From assembly GCF_034347385.1 (NCBI RefSeq), contig NZ_CP133777.1, forward strand, positions 3,968,001 to 4,032,000: a stretch of DNA of 64,000 nt, written 5' to 3'. Under the pieces are notes generated by a model. The model had not been told where the DNA came from. It worked only from the letters and a program-made list of their open reading frames with translations, and made no database searches. Below, piece after piece: positions 62,960 to 64,000 of this stretch. The DNA is from Actimicrobium sp. CCC2.4. Lineage in GTDB: Bacteria > Pseudomonadota > Gammaproteobacteria > Burkholderiales > Burkholderiaceae_D. How positions within the stretch are numbered: the stretch's first letter is position 1; every line of letters starts with the position of its first letter. Both the position numbers and the translations under genes were made by a program.

Positions 62960-64000
62960 TGAATATGTCTGCCGTCTATAAAAAGAATATCAGCCCAAAT
63001 TCCATCATTTGATCGCTCTAAGAATAATTGGCCTTTTTTTGTGTACAAGTCTGGCCTCGGGCTATTCAAACGTTCAAGCAACACTTCAACCCAGCGACTT
63101 AAATCATCATCAAATCGCATTACGTCATTCGACAAACAAATTTCTTCTGCTGCGGTTCCTCCTCGAACGACGACGCTGGTACCAAAATGCATTGCCTCCA
63201 AAACCGGTACGCAGTAGCCTTCATGTCTACTCATTACGATTAATGCATCTGAATTTTCATAACAATAAAATAAATCGATATCGTCCAAAGTTCCATTGAA
63301 TTCAATAGTGTCGAGAATATTAAGATTACGTGCAAAATTAATTAAATATTTGACATATTCATAATTTGGCATGGATCCAACGACGGAAAGTGTTGCAGGA
63401 AATTGCAATTTTCGAAGCATTGACACGAGACTAATTCCATCTTCAATACACTTATGAGGAACAACTCTCCCAACCATTAATAGCCGTTTGGCAGAGGAAT
63501 CAGAACCACGAATCACCGGTTTATGCTGAAATATTGGCATATCATAAAATACAGGTGGGATAACTGAAACAAAAGAACCATTAATAAATCCGGATAAATA
63601 GTTTTTTGAACTTAGTGAGTTGGCAACTACAACATCAAATCCACACAATTTCGGCAACTGATCAATAGACCGTTGACATAATTCTGCAGTAACAGGATCA
63701 ATATCTTGCAGCAGCGCTGGCTGGGTCACCCCGTGGAAATAGCATATTTTTCGACAATTAATTTGCAGTAGTCTGTCTAAAAATGGATCCAATATGGAAT
63801 AACTAACTACTAAAATATCGTCACTTCGGATGTCTTTGAAAATATTTTCCACCGGCCGAATATCATGATTTCCAACCGTAAAACGCTGCGCATAAATTTC
63901 GGCATCGTATCCTAAACGCCTGACGCATCGAGCAATACCCAAACAATGATTGCCAACTGCATCGCCTGAAAAAATATCGGGAGCGCATATGAATATCGTC
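62956..64000 (-). CDS. Glycosyltransferase, GT4-like, truncated by the window edge
   Basis: The reading frame stays open to base 64000, so the 5' end lies outside. Upstream codons TIFICAPDIFSGDAVGNHCLGIAR look like a genuine GT N-terminus, so the TTG at 63942 is not the start. Later parts are LMVGRVVPHKCIEDGISLVSML (GT-B boundary), NSDALIVMSRHEGYCVPVLEAMHFGTSVV with the E-x7-E donor signature, and GGTAAEEI. This is a confident retaining GT4-type enzyme; acceptor and donor unknown. Confidence 0.88.
   Translation of the reverse strand, partial: TIFICAPDIFSGDAVGNHCLGIARCVRRLGYDAEIYAQRFTVGNHDIRPVENIFKDIRSDDILVVSYSILDPFLDRLLQINCRKICYFHGVTQPALLQDIDPVTAELCQRSIDQLPKLCGFDVVVANSLSSKNYLSGFINGSFVSVIPPVFYDMPIFQHKPVIRGSDSSAKRLLMVGRVVPHKCIEDGISLVSMLRKLQFPATLSVVGSMPNYEYVKYLINFARNLNILDTIEFNGTLDDIDLFYCYENSDALIVMSRHEGYCVPVLEAMHFGTSVVVRGGTAAEEICLSNDVMRFDDDLSRWVEVLLERLNSPRPDLYTKKGQLFLERSNDGIWADILFIDGRHIQ

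Overview
The window looks like chromosome of a GC-rich betaproteobacterium of the Burkholderiales, most likely an Oxalobacteraceae relative (Herminiimonas/Janthinobacterium/Massilia type). This rests on the recA-recX pair, a TctD-like two-component pair beside a DUF4212/solute:sodium symporter pair, an Anbu proteasome-homologue cluster and a pcm-rhodanese-tolC run. The assignment is inference from gene content and protein style; no search was run.

Layout. 1-3224: edge of a DUF2889 gene, recX and recA (minus strand, LexA box upstream), then a proline-rich membrane-anchored protein. 3225-4514: no gene, but a large composite inverted repeat with nested hairpins, a G-quadruplex motif and about 17 CAACGG hexamers. 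4515-9042: response regulator, sensor kinase and two-subunit Na+/solute symporter, tightly packed. 9167-12540: Anbu-type cluster (permuted ATP-grasp, alpha-E, Anbu peptidase). 12645-15201: H-NOX nitric-oxide sensor overlapping a GAF-GGDEF-EAL protein. 15356-27133: mostly housekeeping genes, namely amidase, AraC regulator, AhpD-like protein, DoxX-like protein, recQ, uppP, DUF1439 lipoprotein, aqpZ, DUF2288, slyX, TetR regulator, pcm, rhodanese and tolC.

27487-41656 is a 14-kb operon of three very large proteins (2374, 1297 and 1052 aa) joined by ATGA overlaps. I do not recognise them as a described system. The first carries an internal OmpA-like segment, the second fibronectin-III-like segments, and the third ends in a phospholipase-D-like half-domain whose HxK residues are lost. 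Next come two related proteins with a transglutaminase-like Cys-His-Asp signature (41797-43338 and 47143-49128), one on each side of dnaE. The second is followed by a decayed copy of the first ~26 codons of dnaE. Then come an HTH/PIN toxin-antitoxin pair, trhO, a diguanylate cyclase, a Fic remnant and an AbiEi/AbiEii-type pair whose toxin reading frame is broken by one base. That pair lies between two copies of the 3' end of the adjacent nucleotide-sugar dehydratase gene.

54490-64000 is a surface-polysaccharide cluster, all on the minus strand: dehydratase, initiating sugar transferase, epimerase, glycosyltransferases, a histidine phosphatase and one unrecognised protein. It becomes strongly AT-rich beyond about 58 kb, which suggests horizontal acquisition. 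The last glycosyltransferase runs off the right edge.
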